Source: Helicobacter sp. 'house sparrow 1'
Lineage (GTDB): Bacteria > Campylobacterota > Campylobacteria > Campylobacterales > Helicobacteraceae
Assembly (NCBI RefSeq): GCF_900199585.1
Contig: NZ_FZQY01000011.1
Location: 1 to 64,000, forward strand
DNA: 64,000 bases
Direction: 5' to 3'
This document shows, piece after piece, positions 19,111 through 27,908 of the stretch. Position numbers and translations under genes: made by a program. Every line of letters starts with the position of its first letter. Positions within the stretch are counted from its first letter, which is position 1. The notes beneath the pieces are model-generated. The model was not told where the DNA came from, made no database searches, and saw only the letters and a program-made list of their open reading frames with translations.

Positions 19111-19737
19111 ATGGCAAGATATAGAGGACCTGTTGAAAAGTTAGAAAGAAGATTTGGAGTTTCTCTTGCGCTTAAGGGTGAGAGAAGATTATCTGGCAAG
19201 AGTGCCTTAGATAAGAGACCATATGGACCAGGACAGCATGGTCAAAAAAGAGGGAAGGTTTCTGAGTATGGTTTGCAACTCCGTGAAAAGCAAAAAGCAA
19301 AAGTAATGTATGGTGTTTCTGAAAAGCAGTTTAGATCTATTTTTGCTGAAGCAAACAGATTAGAAGGAAATACAGGAGAAAATCTAATCCGCTTGATTGA
19401 GAGAAGGTTGGATAATGTCGTTTATAGAATGGGGTTTGCTACGACAAGAAGATTTGCGCGTCAGCTTGTAACTCATGGACATATTCTTGTAGATGGTAAA
19501 AAAGTGGATATTCCTTCATTCTTTGTAAAGCAAGGACAAAAGATTGAGATTTCTCAAAAAATAAAGGATAATCCACAAGTTGTTCGTGCTATTGATTTAA
19601 CTTCACAAACTGGTATTTCACCTTGGGTAGATGTTGACAAGGAAAAGAGATTTGGAATTTTTACGAGATATCCAGAGAGAGAAGAGGTTGTTATTCCAAT
19701 TGAGGAAAGACTTATCGTAGAGTTATATTCTAAGTAA
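19111..19737 (+). CDS. rpsD: 30S ribosomal protein S4
   Basis: Primary 16S rRNA-binding protein at the mRNA entry channel and, in many bacteria, a translational regulator of the alpha operon. 208 residues with an N-terminal zinc-free S4 domain and the RNA-binding S4 domain at [20 protein letters not shown] (about 93-112). Confidence 0.97.
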   Translation: MARYRGPVEKLERRFGVSLALKGERRLSGKSALDKRPYGPGQHGQKRGKVSEYGLQLREKQKAKVMYGVSEKQFRSIFAEANRLEGNTGENLIRLIERRLDNVVYRMGFATTRRFARQLVTHGHILVDGKKVDIPSFFVKQGQKIEISQKIKDNPQVVRAIDLTSQTGISPWVDVDKEKRFGIFTRYPEREEVVIPIEERLIVELYSK

Positions 19738-19749
19738 TCGGAGTAAGTA

Positions 19750-20757
19750 ATGAAGACTATTAAGACAACACCATATATCCCTACTACTATTGAGGTAGAG
19801 GAGTTAGGGAAGAATAAAGTGAGGGTAATGGCTTATCCATTTGAGTCTGGATATGCTGTTACTTTAGCTCATCCTTTAAGAAGATTACTTTTGTCAAGTT
19901 CTGTTGGATTTGCTCCAATCGCTTTAAAGATTGAAGGGGTTTCGCATGAGTTTGATTCAATAAGAGGGATTGTTGAGGATGTTTCTCCTTTTATTGTTAA
20001 CCTTAAAAATATTCGCTTTTTAAATAAGGTTGATATGGATGCAGAGGATAGGATTACTCTAAATTACTCTTTTAAGGGACCATTGGTTTTAATGGGATCT
20101 CATCTTGTAAATGATCAAATTGATGTAGTAAATCAAGATGCCATATTGGCTACAATTAATGAAGATGCTGTATTGAATTTTTCTGTTATTGTACAAAGAG
20201 GTATAGGTTATGTACCTAGTGAAGATATCAGAGGATTGATTCCTGAGGATTATATTCCACTTGATGCATACTTTACTCCTGTAAGAAAAGCAATGTATGA
20301 GATTGAGAATGTTTTAGTAGAGGATAATCCAACTTATGAAAAAATTATTTTTGATGTTGAAACTGATGGACAGATTGATCCTTATGAAGCTTTCAAACAA
20401 GCAATAGCGATTATGCATTCTCAAATGAGTATTTTTGGTGCAGATATCAGTTCTGTTCCTATGGCGCAGAAAGGAAATATTGAAGATAATTTTGATTTTA
20501 AGGATTTGATGATTAAGCTTGATAGCTTAAATCTAAGTGCTAGATGTTTTAATTGTCTAGATAGAATTGGTATTCGCTATATTGGTGAACTTGTTTTAAT
20601 GAGTGAGAATGATTTAAAAAATGTGAAGAATATGGGTAAAAAATCTTATGATGAGATTGCAGAAAAACTTCAAGAGCTCGGATATCCAGTAGGAACAGAG
20701 TTGGAGGAAGATAAGAAGCTAGCCCTTAGCAAGAAGATTGCAAAATTAAAAGCTTAA
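19750..20757 (+). CDS. rpoA: RNA polymerase subunit alpha
   Basis: Scaffold for RNA polymerase assembly; its C-terminal domain contacts UP elements and activators. 335 residues: N-terminal dimerisation domain (about 1-235, including [13 protein letters not shown]) and C-terminal domain (about 260-320, with [19 protein letters not shown] and MGKKSYDEI). Lies between rpsD and rplQ as in most bacteria. Confidence 0.98.
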   Translation: MKTIKTTPYIPTTIEVEELGKNKVRVMAYPFESGYAVTLAHPLRRLLLSSSVGFAPIALKIEGVSHEFDSIRGIVEDVSPFIVNLKNIRFLNKVDMDAEDRITLNYSFKGPLVLMGSHLVNDQIDVVNQDAILATINEDAVLNFSVIVQRGIGYVPSEDIRGLIPEDYIPLDAYFTPVRKAMYEIENVLVEDNPTYEKIIFDVETDGQIDPYEAFKQAIAIMHSQMSIFGADISSVPMAQKGNIEDNFDFKDLMIKLDSLNLSARCFNCLDRIGIRYIGELVLMSENDLKNVKNMGKKSYDEIAEKLQELGYPVGTELEEDKKLALSKKIAKLKA

Positions 20758-20767
20758 GGAAAATGAG

Positions 20768-21118
20768 ATGAGACATAATCATGATTACAGAAAACTAGGA
20801 AGAACTTCTTCTCACAGAAAAGCTCTTCTTAAAAATTTATCTATTGCACTTATTGAGCATGGAAAGATAGAAACAGGTATTTTTAAGGCTAAAGAATTAC
20901 AGTCTTATATTGAGAAATTAGTTACTACAGCAAGAGTAGGTGATTTTAACGCTCACAGAGCTGTTTTTGCAGTATTACAAAATAAGAGTGCAACTAAGAA
21001 AATTATCACTGAAATTGCTCCAAAATATAAAGATAGAAATGGTGGATATACAAGGATTCAAAGAACTAGAGTAAGAAGAGGTGATGCTTCTACCTTGGCT
21101 GTGATTGAATTTGTATAA
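20768..21118 (+). CDS. rplQ: 50S ribosomal protein L17
   Basis: Last gene of the ribosomal supercluster; a tunnel-exit protein. 116 residues, start [19 protein letters not shown] and C-terminal [19 protein letters not shown]-rich hairpin follows its stop. Confidence 0.97.
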   Translation: MRHNHDYRKLGRTSSHRKALLKNLSIALIEHGKIETGIFKAKELQSYIEKLVTTARVGDFNAHRAVFAVLQNKSATKKIITEIAPKYKDRNGGYTRIQRTRVRRGDASTLAVIEFV

Positions 21119-21128
21119 AGAGAGATAC

Positions 21129-21149
21129 TTTAGGGGAAACCCCCCTAGA
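21129..21149. terminator. GC hairpin ending the ribosomal supercluster
   Basis: TAGGGG (21131-21136) and CCCCTA (21142-21147) form a 6-bp stem with loop AAACC, extendable by a G-T and a T-A pair. It lies in the gap between convergent rplQ and flhX. There is no clean T run after it (a second C6 tract follows), so it is an atypical terminator. Confidence 0.45.
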
Positions 21150-21198
21150 ATATCCCCCCTCCTATTAACTTTTAATAACCTGACTTTTTCTTAATCTT

Positions 21199-21468
21199 TT
21201 AATAATTTTTACTAACTTGTGCTTGAGTTTCTATTTTGTTTAACCAAATAAAAACTTCTACAGTACTACTATAGAGTTCTTGAGGAATTTCATCATCAAT
21301 CTCAATTTTTAGTAGAGAATCAACTAGGGCACGATTACTAAATAAAGGAACATCAAACTCTTTTGCCTTTTGGATTATTTTTTCTGCAATGGCACCTTTT
21401 CCCGAAGCTACAACTTTTGGTGCATGATCTATTTGTTTTTGATAAGAAAGTGCTGCTGCTTTTTTCAT
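21199..21468 (-). CDS. flhX: FlhX, paralogue of the FlhB cytoplasmic domain
   Basis: Matches the cytoplasmic C-terminal part of the flagellar export switch FlhB (AALSYQK, APKVVASGKG, then DVPLFSNRALVDSL and EIPQELYSSTVEVF) but has no membrane domain and starts just after where FlhB's autocleaved NPTH would be. 89 residues. In H. pylori the homologue (HP1575, FlhX) is reported to substitute for the cleaved FlhB fragment. The gene follows ribE with 3 bases between on the minus strand, the H. pylori order. FlhB itself is not in the window. Confidence 0.88.
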   Translation of the reverse strand: MKKAAALSYQKQIDHAPKVVASGKGAIAEKIIQKAKEFDVPLFSNRALVDSLLKIEIDDEIPQELYSSTVEVFIWLNKIETQAQVSKNY

Positions 21469-21471
21469 GAT

Positions 21472-22086
21472 TTAATATTTTAAGACCTGAAAGTCAAAAT
21501 CACTCCAACTATTTGTTTTATTTTGTTGTTTTTGTAAAAGATGATAAACACTTCGTACTAATATGTCAGTTTCTATATTTACTCTTCTATTAATTTGATA
21601 AGAATGAAAAAGTGTGTTCTGATATGTATGAGGGATGATTGTGACTTGAAAACTATCTTGATAGACTTCTGATATAGTTAAGCTAATTCCATCTATTGCA
21701 ATTGAACCCTTAGGAATGCATAAAAGTAGTATGGATTTAGGAGCTTGGATGGTAAATTCTACTTGATTTGCAATCTTTTTAATTCCTAAAATTTTTCCAA
21801 CACCATCAATATGCCCTTGTAAAATATGCCCATCCAATCTATCTTGAATTGTAATTGCAGGCTCAATATGAACGCTTTTTGTGTAGTTCTCTAAGGCAAT
21901 AAGATTCTTTGTATTTTGGCTTAACTCTAGAGCAAACCCATCTTGGGTATTTTTGATAACTGTAAGACAGGTTCCATTGACTGCAATACTATCACCTATA
22001 TTTGGCTTATGTTTTGATTGGAGAGTAAGAATATTATTTTTAAAATCTTTAACTAATGCAATTTCGCGTATTACTCCACTAAACAC
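21472..22086 (-). CDS. ribE: Riboflavin synthase alpha chain
   Basis: Converts two molecules of 6,7-dimethyl-8-ribityllumazine into riboflavin. Two lumazine-binding repeats are visible: residues about 1-95 (FSGVIREIALV, then GDSIAVNGTCLTV) and about 96-190 (HILQGHIDGVG, then GSIAIDGISLTI). I place the start at the GTG at 22086, preceded by AAAAGGA, giving M-FSGVIREI as in the family (204 residues); an upstream ATG would add 14 residues unlike the family. Probably co-transcribed with flhX. Confidence 0.93.
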   Translation of the reverse strand: MFSGVIREIALVKDFKNNILTLQSKHKPNIGDSIAVNGTCLTVIKNTQDGFALELSQNTKNLIALENYTKSVHIEPAITIQDRLDGHILQGHIDGVGKILGIKKIANQVEFTIQAPKSILLLCIPKGSIAIDGISLTISEVYQDSFQVTIIPHTYQNTLFHSYQINRRVNIETDILVRSVYHLLQKQQNKTNSWSDFDFQVLKY

Positions 22087-22102
22087 TTTTTTCCTTTTAT
22101 GC

Positions 22103-22126
22103 GTTAAAATAGCACAAAATTTTAAC
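22103..22126. repeat. Palindrome between divergent ribE and tatD
   Basis: GTTAAAAT (22103-22110) and ATTTTAAC (22119-22126) form a perfect 8-bp inverted repeat with an 8-base centre in the 61-base gap between the two divergent starts. It may be an operator for one or both genes. Confidence 0.35.
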
Positions 22127-22147
22127 AAAATAAAATAAGGAAAAACA

Positions 22148-22906
22148 ATGTTTATTGATACGCATTGTCATCTCAATGATGAAAAGTTTCATCAAGATAT
22201 AGATAAGGTAATTTTAAATGCTACAGATGCAAATATAGGAAAAATAATCATACCAGGAGCAGATCCAAGAGAACTAAAAAAGGCTATTGTACTTGCACAA
22301 AAATATGAGCATGTCTATTTTGCTGTAGGAATACATCCTTATGATCTAGAGTATGGAGATACGCAAGAGCTAAAAAAATTTATTAACCATCCAAAGTGTG
22401 TTGCAGTGGGTGAGTGTGGGTTGGATTATTTTAGATTGCCTCATGATGGCGTAGAAGAATATAAGGCCTATCAAAAAAAGAGATTTATGGAACAAATACT
22501 TTTGGCAATAGAATTTGATAAACCCTTGATATTGCATGTCAGAGAAGCAAGTCATGATGCTTTTGAGATTTTAAGTAAGTTTTCACAGATTAGGGGGGTA
22601 TTGCATTGCTATAATGCAGATGAAATACTTTTAAAGTTAAAGGATAATTTTTATTATGGCATTGGTGGAGTATGCACTTTTACTAATTCAAAAAAAATCA
22701 TTAATGTTTTACCAAAGATTCCTTTAGAGCGATTATTGTTAGAAACTGATGCACCTTATCTTACACCCACTCCATTTAGAGGACATCGTAATGAGCCTGC
22801 TTATATTCCTCTAATTGCAAAAAAAATTGCTGAGATTTTGAGCATTCCCTTACAAGATGTTCAGAGTATTACAACACAAAATGCACAAAAATTATTTAGG
22901 ATTTAG
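22148..22906 (+). CDS. tatD: TatD-family metal-dependent deoxyribonuclease
   Basis: TIM-barrel hydrolase of the TatD family, reported as 3'-5' DNA exonuclease in E. coli and linked to DNA repair. Metal ligands of the family are present: HCH in FIDTHCHLN (H6, H8), E in GECGLDYF (near 93), two later histidines (LILHVREA and GVLHCYN) and D in LETDAPYLTP (near 204). 252 residues. Followed after 54 bases by mltD. Confidence 0.92.
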   Translation: MFIDTHCHLNDEKFHQDIDKVILNATDANIGKIIIPGADPRELKKAIVLAQKYEHVYFAVGIHPYDLEYGDTQELKKFINHPKCVAVGECGLDYFRLPHDGVEEYKAYQKKRFMEQILLAIEFDKPLILHVREASHDAFEILSKFSQIRGVLHCYNADEILLKLKDNFYYGIGGVCTFTNSKKIINVLPKIPLERLLLETDAPYLTPTPFRGHRNEPAYIPLIAKKIAEILSIPLQDVQSITTQNAQKLFRI

Positions 22907-22929
22907 CTATAAGTTAAGCAAAAATGAAG

Positions 22930-22935
22930 TAAAAT
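22930..22935 (+). promoter_or_regulatory. Possible -10 box before mltD
   Basis: TAAAAT 26 bases before the mltD GTG start, in AT-rich DNA between tatD and mltD. A weak but plausible promoter for the envelope gene cluster. Confidence 0.3.
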
Positions 22936-22960
22936 AAGGGTTTTTATTTGAAGGAGTAGA

Positions 22961-24070
22961 GTGTTTAAAATTAGATTACTAGGCTTAGTTTTTGTAACTT
23001 TGGCACCATTATTTGGAGATTTTAATCGTTTACTCCATGATCGTTATAGCGAGGGCATTTTAAATTCTTTTGGAGTAAGTGGGAGCTTTTTAACAAAACT
23101 TCAACAAAAAAATATTACAAATCCAAATCGTTTATATACAAAATGGGATTTCTTCTTAGAGCAATTTGATAATGGGTATGAATTTATCCCTGTTTTACGC
23201 TCCATTATGGTTGAAGCAGGCATACCTCAAGAGTTTTTATTTTTAGCAATGGCAGAATCTGGTTTTTCTGTTCGTGCATATAGCTCAAAAAAAGCAGCAG
23301 GTATTTGGCAAATTATGCCAAATACTGCCAAGAGCTTGGGACTAAAAATTAATGAATATATTGATGAAAGAAGAGACCCAATAAAAAGTACCCAAGCAGC
23401 GGCTAGATATCTAAGATATCTTTATAAGAATACAGGAGAATGGTATTTGGCTGCTATGGCTTATAATTGTGGTATTGGGAGATTAAAAAAAGCAATCCAA
23501 AAAGCTGGAAGTAGTGATATAGAGGTTTTATTGGATGAAGAAAAAAAATATGTTCCAAAAGAAACCAGGGAATATATTAGAATGATTCTAGAGATGTCTT
23601 TAGCTTTTAATAACTATGAGAGACTTCAAAGTAGTGATAAAAAATACCTTTTAAATCGTGGAGCCAATGATAGTATCGTTGGAGTCAAAATAAAATCAGG
23701 AACCACTCTGGAATATATTGCAGAACAATTGGATATGTCCCTAGTGGATCTAAAAAAATACAATCGGCAATTTAGATACAACTTCTTACCTCCAGGAGGG
23801 GGTGACTACACAGTTTATATTCCTTATGAAAAGCTCTCATATTTCCGACAAGCTTATATTCCTGATGAGAATCCTAATAAGATATTTGTGTTGCATCAGA
23901 TTAAAAAAGGCGATACTCTTTATGCGCTGGCAAAAAAATATAATGTAAGTATTGAAAAAATCAAGATTGCCAACCAGATGGATAAGGTTTCTTTGAAGAT
24001 AAATCAAAAAATCATTATTCCGGTAGTTCGCGAAGAGAATAAAAAAGTCGCTCATAAGGGAAGTTATTGA
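22961..24070 (+). CDS. mltD: Membrane-bound lytic murein transglycosylase with LysM domain
   Basis: Cleaves the glycan strands of peptidoglycan, forming 1,6-anhydro ends. A signal peptide covers about residues 1-19. The SLT domain (about 80-210) has the catalytic glutamate E99 in AMAESGF and the GIWQIMPNTA and AYNCGIGRL motifs. One LysM peptidoglycan-binding module lies at about 318-362 (IKKGDTLYALAKKYNV), with a weaker one before it near 235-275. GTG start after AAGGAG. Its stop overlaps the TTG start of rlpA. Confidence 0.9.
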   Translation: MFKIRLLGLVFVTLAPLFGDFNRLLHDRYSEGILNSFGVSGSFLTKLQQKNITNPNRLYTKWDFFLEQFDNGYEFIPVLRSIMVEAGIPQEFLFLAMAESGFSVRAYSSKKAAGIWQIMPNTAKSLGLKINEYIDERRDPIKSTQAAARYLRYLYKNTGEWYLAAMAYNCGIGRLKKAIQKAGSSDIEVLLDEEKKYVPKETREYIRMILEMSLAFNNYERLQSSDKKYLLNRGANDSIVGVKIKSGTTLEYIAEQLDMSLVDLKKYNRQFRYNFLPPGGGDYTVYIPYEKLSYFRQAYIPDENPNKIFVLHQIKKGDTLYALAKKYNVSIEKIKIANQMDKVSLKINQKIIIPVVREENKKVAHKGSY

Positions 24071-25029
24071 AACGATTTGCCCCCCTTATTATAACTGTGG
24101 GAATTTTTTTTTGGGGATGCGCACCTCAGAGTTCTTATAAAGGCGGAGTAGGAGCCTTTAAAGAGTATGAAGGCTACCAAGAATGGAAGAATAAGGGATA
24201 TACCTTAAACTTTTCTAATCAAGATTATGGAGACTATACGCAAAATTTCTCTGGTGGAAATATCCCCTCAGATATTTTTAATAAAGATTCCTCTATGATG
24301 AATGGTATGAGAGAATCTGCAGCAATCCAGAGAGCCACGATGAGGCCTTATAAGATCGCGGGGAAGTGGTATTATCCTAGTCGTGTAGATGTGGGTGATA
24401 TTTTTGATGGTATCGCAAGTTGGTATGGCCCCAATTTCCATGACAAAAAAACCTCAAATGGTGAAGTTTATAATATGTATGCACATACAGCAGCGAGTAA
24501 AACTTTGCCTATGAATACAATTGTTAAAGTGTATAACAAAGAAAATGGAAAGATTACAATTGTAAGAATCAATGATAGGGGACCCTTTGTTGATGGAAGA
24601 ATTATTGATCTATCTAATGTAGCAGCGCATGATATTGGAATGGTAGATAAAGGGACTGCACAGGTAAGAATTGAAGTGATTGGTTTTGGTGGAATGGTGG
24701 CAAAGAATTATGAAAAGAAATTTCAAAAAGACTTACAAAAGGCTTCAAGCGAACTGAGCAGTGAGTTTAAAGTGGGAGATTCTGAGGAGGCTGTAGAGGG
24801 TGGTAATTTTGCTCTCCAAGTAGGGGCTTTTAAGCGTGAAGAGGGTGCCAATGAGGTAAAACAAAGATTTGAAAGGATTATTCAAAATAACACAAATGGC
24901 TATAGTGTAGAAATTAGAAAAGATGAAAAGCTTTATCGTGTATTTGTGAAAGGTTTTCGTAGTGAAGATGAAGCAAGTGATTTTGGATTAAATAATGAGC
25001 TGGAGAATCCTATTGTAGTAAGAGAATAG
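24067..25029 (+). CDS. rlpA: RlpA-like septal lipoprotein with SPOR domain
   Basis: Periplasmic or outer-membrane lipoprotein acting on denuded peptidoglycan glycans. Signal peptide with a lipobox ending at C18 (IFFWGC). The double-psi beta-barrel domain (about 115-200) carries ASWYGPNFHDKKTSNGE and NDRGPF with the catalytic-type aspartate and histidine (H128 area, D178 area). A SPOR domain that binds septal peptidoglycan occupies about 248-318 (FALQVGAFKREEGA). TTG start overlapping the mltD stop, so the two wall enzymes are probably coupled. Confidence 0.9.
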   Translation: MKRFAPLIITVGIFFWGCAPQSSYKGGVGAFKEYEGYQEWKNKGYTLNFSNQDYGDYTQNFSGGNIPSDIFNKDSSMMNGMRESAAIQRATMRPYKIAGKWYYPSRVDVGDIFDGIASWYGPNFHDKKTSNGEVYNMYAHTAASKTLPMNTIVKVYNKENGKITIVRINDRGPFVDGRIIDLSNVAAHDIGMVDKGTAQVRIEVIGFGGMVAKNYEKKFQKDLQKASSELSSEFKVGDSEEAVEGGNFALQVGAFKREEGANEVKQRFERIIQNNTNGYSVEIRKDEKLYRVFVKGFRSEDEASDFGLNNELENPIVVRE

Positions 25030-25068
25030 GATAAATTTTTAAGCAAGACAATAAAATAAGGTGATGGT

Positions 25069-25362
25069 AAAATTAAAATAATTCTTCATGGTAGTAGGTT
25101 TGGAATAAAAGATATAGTGAAGAAGGCTATGGAATTGCAATAAGAGATAATTAAGAGGGGGTAATTTTCATATGCGGAGTTTTGAAAAAGTAGATATGAT
25201 AACAAATAAACACAGAGTACCATTAATCTAAAAAAAATTAAAGAGGGGAGAAAATTAGTGTTTTTGATGATAAAAAATTTTAGGGTATTTATGATTGCAT
25301 TACATAGGGTGTTTGATCTATGTGATAAGATTGTGATACGAAATATAAAGGGATGTATATGA
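25069..25362 (+). pseudogene. hisB: Decayed hisB (imidazoleglycerol-phosphate dehydratase) remnant
   Basis: The 329-base gap between rlpA and kdsC holds three fragments that line up in order with HisB. Near 25069: KIKIILHGSRFGIKDI, like the N-terminal LxLxGSG...I region. Near 25202 in another frame: a stretch ending KKLKRGEN, like the part before HHxxE. From 25261: NFRVFMIALHRVF followed with the same spacing by IRNIKGCI, matching FKAxAxALRxA and IPSTKGxL at the HisB end. The old stop (TGA at 25360-25362) overlaps the kdsC ATG in an ATGA. In-frame stops, frameshifts and a missing middle make it non-functional (about 290 of 570 bases remain). Identification is by eye. Confidence 0.55.
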
Positions 25363-25856
25363 TTGAACTTTTGTTGCTTGATATGGATGGGACTTTAACA
25401 GATGGTAAGCTTTATTATCTACATACAAGAGAGGAGTTTAAGGCATTTAATGTTCAAGATGGTATGGGGATTACTTGTTGGCTTGAGCTTAAAAAGAAAA
25501 TTGCAATAATTTCTGGAAGAGCTTCTCAAAGTGCTATGGCACGGACAAAAGACTTGGGGATAGATGAATGTTTTTTTGGGATAAAAGATAAAGGAGAAGT
25601 TGCACTAGAGCTTATGAAAAAATATAAACTTCAAGCAGACCAGGTTGCTTGTATGGGTGATGATATTAATGACTTGTTAATGTTTGATGTTTGTGGATTA
25701 AAGATAGCACCCGCAAATGCTGTGCAAAGAGTAAAAGAAAATGCTGATTTGATATTAAATCATAGCGGTGGTGAAGGTGCTGTCAGGGAAGCCATTGATT
25801 ATATATTACAAAAAGAAGGATTAGAGGGAAAGGTTCTTGAATTTTTTAAAAAATAA
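25359..25856 (+). CDS. kdsC: KDO-8-phosphate phosphatase, HAD family
   Basis: Removes phosphate from 3-deoxy-manno-octulosonate 8-phosphate in CMP-KDO synthesis for the LPS inner core. HAD motif I is LDMDGTLTDG (D8, D10), motif II IISGRAS, and motif IV GDDINDLLMF. 165 residues without a cap domain, as in KdsC. The AAAGGG at 25347-25352 suits the ATG at 25359 better than the one at 25353. It lies in front of lptC and lptA, and WaaA, the user of CMP-KDO, is at 35.6 kb. Confidence 0.92.
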   Translation: MIELLLLDMDGTLTDGKLYYLHTREEFKAFNVQDGMGITCWLELKKKIAIISGRASQSAMARTKDLGIDECFFGIKDKGEVALELMKKYKLQADQVACMGDDINDLLMFDVCGLKIAPANAVQRVKENADLILNHSGGEGAVREAIDYILQKEGLEGKVLEFFKK

Positions 25857-26382
25857 TACAATTTTATGTTTTTTTTTAGTTCTGCTGTTTATTACAATTT
25901 TTGCTTTATTCTCTTTCAAGCCAAGGGGAGAAGTCTTTGCTGATGTAGATGGTGTTGATATTGCAAAGATAGATGTGCATAACTTTACAATGCATCAAAT
26001 GAAAAAGGATGTAATTGATACTCTCATACAAGGGCAGGATGCAACGCAGTATCAAGGGTATGAAGTTTTTAAAAATATTACTGTGAGTAGAAGCTTAGAA
26101 AATAATTTAATTGAAACAATTAGTAGTAAGTATGTGCATCGAAAGAAAGATATTTATAGTTTTTATGATGGAGTTGATTATAAGCGTAGTGATGGATTTG
26201 CATTTTATTCCCAAGCAGGAGTTTTGAATCTTGATAGGGAGCTTTTTAAGGGAAAGGGTAATTTTAGGCTACGCAATAAAGATGGAAATGTGAGGGGCAA
26301 AGACATTGTTTATGATAGAAAAAATGCTATGATTTTTGCTCAAAAGATTCAAGCAGAAACCATTTTAGAGGGTGATAAGTGA
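25837..26382 (+). CDS. lptC: LPS export periplasmic protein LptC
   Basis: Inner-membrane-anchored part of the Lpt bridge that passes LPS from LptB2FG to LptA. One N-terminal membrane segment (about 8-28) followed by a periplasmic beta-jellyroll region with alternating hydrophobic strands and the GFAFYSQAGVLNLDRELF stretch. TTG start, overlapping the kdsC end by 20 bases, and 4 bases overlap with lptA. Sequence identity in this family is low; the assignment rests on topology and position. Confidence 0.8.
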   Translation: MNFLKNNTILCFFLVLLFITIFALFSFKPRGEVFADVDGVDIAKIDVHNFTMHQMKKDVIDTLIQGQDATQYQGYEVFKNITVSRSLENNLIETISSKYVHRKKDIYSFYDGVDYKRSDGFAFYSQAGVLNLDRELFKGKGNFRLRNKDGNVRGKDIVYDRKNAMIFAQKIQAETILEGDK

Positions 26383-26849
26383 AAAGAAGTATCTTTTTTA
26401 TGCTATTTGCTTTAAGCTATATGTTTGGTGCGGAATTGCTTGAAATTAGTGCAGATAGATTCTCAAGTAATGAAAAAACAGGGGAAAGTATTGTTGAGGG
26501 GAATGTCCGTGTTACAAAAGGTCGAGATAAGCTTGATGCAAAAAAAATGTTTGTTTATACCAATGAAAAGAGACAGTTGGTTAAAATAGTTGCACAAGGG
26601 AGTGTTATGTTCTCTATCACCACACAAGATGGTAGAAAAATGAATGGAAAAACAGAAACACTAACCTATAATGCAGTAGATGGGGAATATCATCTTCAAA
26701 AAAATGCAGAGATTCAAGAGGAGGGAAAGGAGAATAGTATTAGAGGAGATGAGATCTTTTTAAATAATAAAACAGGTTATATCAATGTGGTAGGAAATAA
26801 AAATAAGCCTGCTAAATTAATTTTTAATCTTGAAGAAACCAAACAATGA
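26379..26849 (+). CDS. lptA: LPS transport periplasmic protein LptA
   Basis: OstA-like protein forming the periplasmic bridge for LPS. Signal peptide about 1-18, ending FGAELLEISAD. The OstA fold shows in SSNEKTGESIVEGNVRVTKGRDKLDAKKMFVYTN-like repeats (about 27-60), each strand pair spaced like the family. GTG start in a 4-base overlap with lptC, and its stop overlaps the engB start. Confidence 0.88.
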   Translation: MKRSIFFMLFALSYMFGAELLEISADRFSSNEKTGESIVEGNVRVTKGRDKLDAKKMFVYTNEKRQLVKIVAQGSVMFSITTQDGRKMNGKTETLTYNAVDGEYHLQKNAEIQEEGKENSIRGDEIFLNNKTGYINVVGNKNKPAKLIFNLEETKQ

Positions 26850-27463
26850 TACAGGTTAAGAAATCTTATTTTTTAACTTCTGCTAAGACTTTATCTTCGT
26901 GTCCTCCTGCAGAGATTGCAGAGGTTGCATTACTTGGAAGAAGTAATGTTGGCAAAAGCACTTTTATTAATCTGATTTTAGATTCTGCTAAGTTGGCAAA
27001 GAGTTCTTCTACTCCAGGTAAAACCCAGTTAATTAATTTTTTTAAAACCTGTTGGAGATATAAAGAACAAGATTTTAATTTTTGTTTTGTAGATTTGCCT
27101 GGGTTTGGATATGCCAAGATTTCAAAACAAATAAAACAGGAATGGGAAAAAAATCTTTGGTTTTTTTTACAAAATCGCTCTTCGATTAAGTTGTTTATCC
27201 ATCTTATTGATTCTAGACATCAAGACTTGGAGATTGATAAGAGGGTTTATGAGGTTTTAGCTTCTCATTGTCGCGGAGATCAAAGAATATTGAAAATCTA
27301 TACAAAGTGTGACAAGATTACATCAAATCAAAGAGGAGCTCTCATCCAGAAAAATGGAGTTATTATAAGCAGTAATGAAGCTATTTTAAAAAAGCACTCT
27401 CTTTCTAAAAATACAGTGAGAGAGGCTATCTTGCATCAGGTTTTTGAAAATGATAGTTTATAA
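26846..27463 (+). CDS. engB: Ribosome biogenesis GTPase EngB (YsxC/YihA)
   Basis: Essential-type GTPase for late 50S assembly. G1 is GRSNVGKS (31-38), G2 STPGKTQ, G3 DLPGFGYAK and G4 TKCDK. 205 residues. Starts in a 4-base overlap with lptA and overlaps the next gene's region. Its presence next to lptA is the usual order in this lineage. Confidence 0.95.
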   Translation: MIQVKKSYFLTSAKTLSSCPPAEIAEVALLGRSNVGKSTFINLILDSAKLAKSSSTPGKTQLINFFKTCWRYKEQDFNFCFVDLPGFGYAKISKQIKQEWEKNLWFFLQNRSSIKLFIHLIDSRHQDLEIDKRVYEVLASHCRGDQRILKIYTKCDKITSNQRGALIQKNGVIISSNEAILKKHSLSKNTVREAILHQVFENDSL

Positions 27464-27908
27464 AAAACCCTGTGTAGAGGATGTGGATTCTATCTTTTTA
27501 ATCCTTCAAAAAGAGGTAGAAAAAGGCCTTGTTTTGTTTAAGAGCAAGGAGGATATTTTAAAAGACATCCGCTCTTATTTTGTTGCAAAAGATGGAGATA
27601 GGGTTGTTGGATTTTGTGCCTTGAGAATCTATACTCAAGATCTTGCAGAAATTAGAAGCCTTGTAGTTGATGAAGCTTATCGAAAGCAAGGTATTGCAAA
27701 AAAACTAATCTTGCATAATTTGCAAGAAGGAGAAGAGTTAGGAATTAAAAGCTTTCTTGTTTTGACTTATAGACCAAATTTGTTTAAACTTCTAGGATTT
27801 AAAGAAATACAAAAGGATGAGGTGCCTCATCAAAAAATATGGGCGGATTGTGTTGTATGCAAGAATTTTCCAGTATGTCAAGAAATAGCTCTGTTAAAAA
27901 CATTATAG
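27450..27908 (+). CDS. argA: GNAT acetyltransferase, probably short-form N-acetylglutamate synthase
   Basis: GNAT fold with the acetyl-CoA-binding motif as RSLVVDEAYRKQGIAKKLI (about 72-90). The C-terminal stretch KIWADCVVCKNFPVCQE with three cysteines resembles the tail of short ArgA-type enzymes that acetylate glutamate as the first step of arginine synthesis. 152 residues from the ATG at 27450. The ArgA role is an inference from this tail; a different GNAT substrate is possible. The start lies inside engB. Confidence 0.6.
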   Translation: MIVYKKPCVEDVDSIFLILQKEVEKGLVLFKSKEDILKDIRSYFVAKDGDRVVGFCALRIYTQDLAEIRSLVVDEAYRKQGIAKKLILHNLQEGEELGIKSFLVLTYRPNLFKLLGFKEIQKDEVPHQKIWADCVVCKNFPVCQEIALLKTL

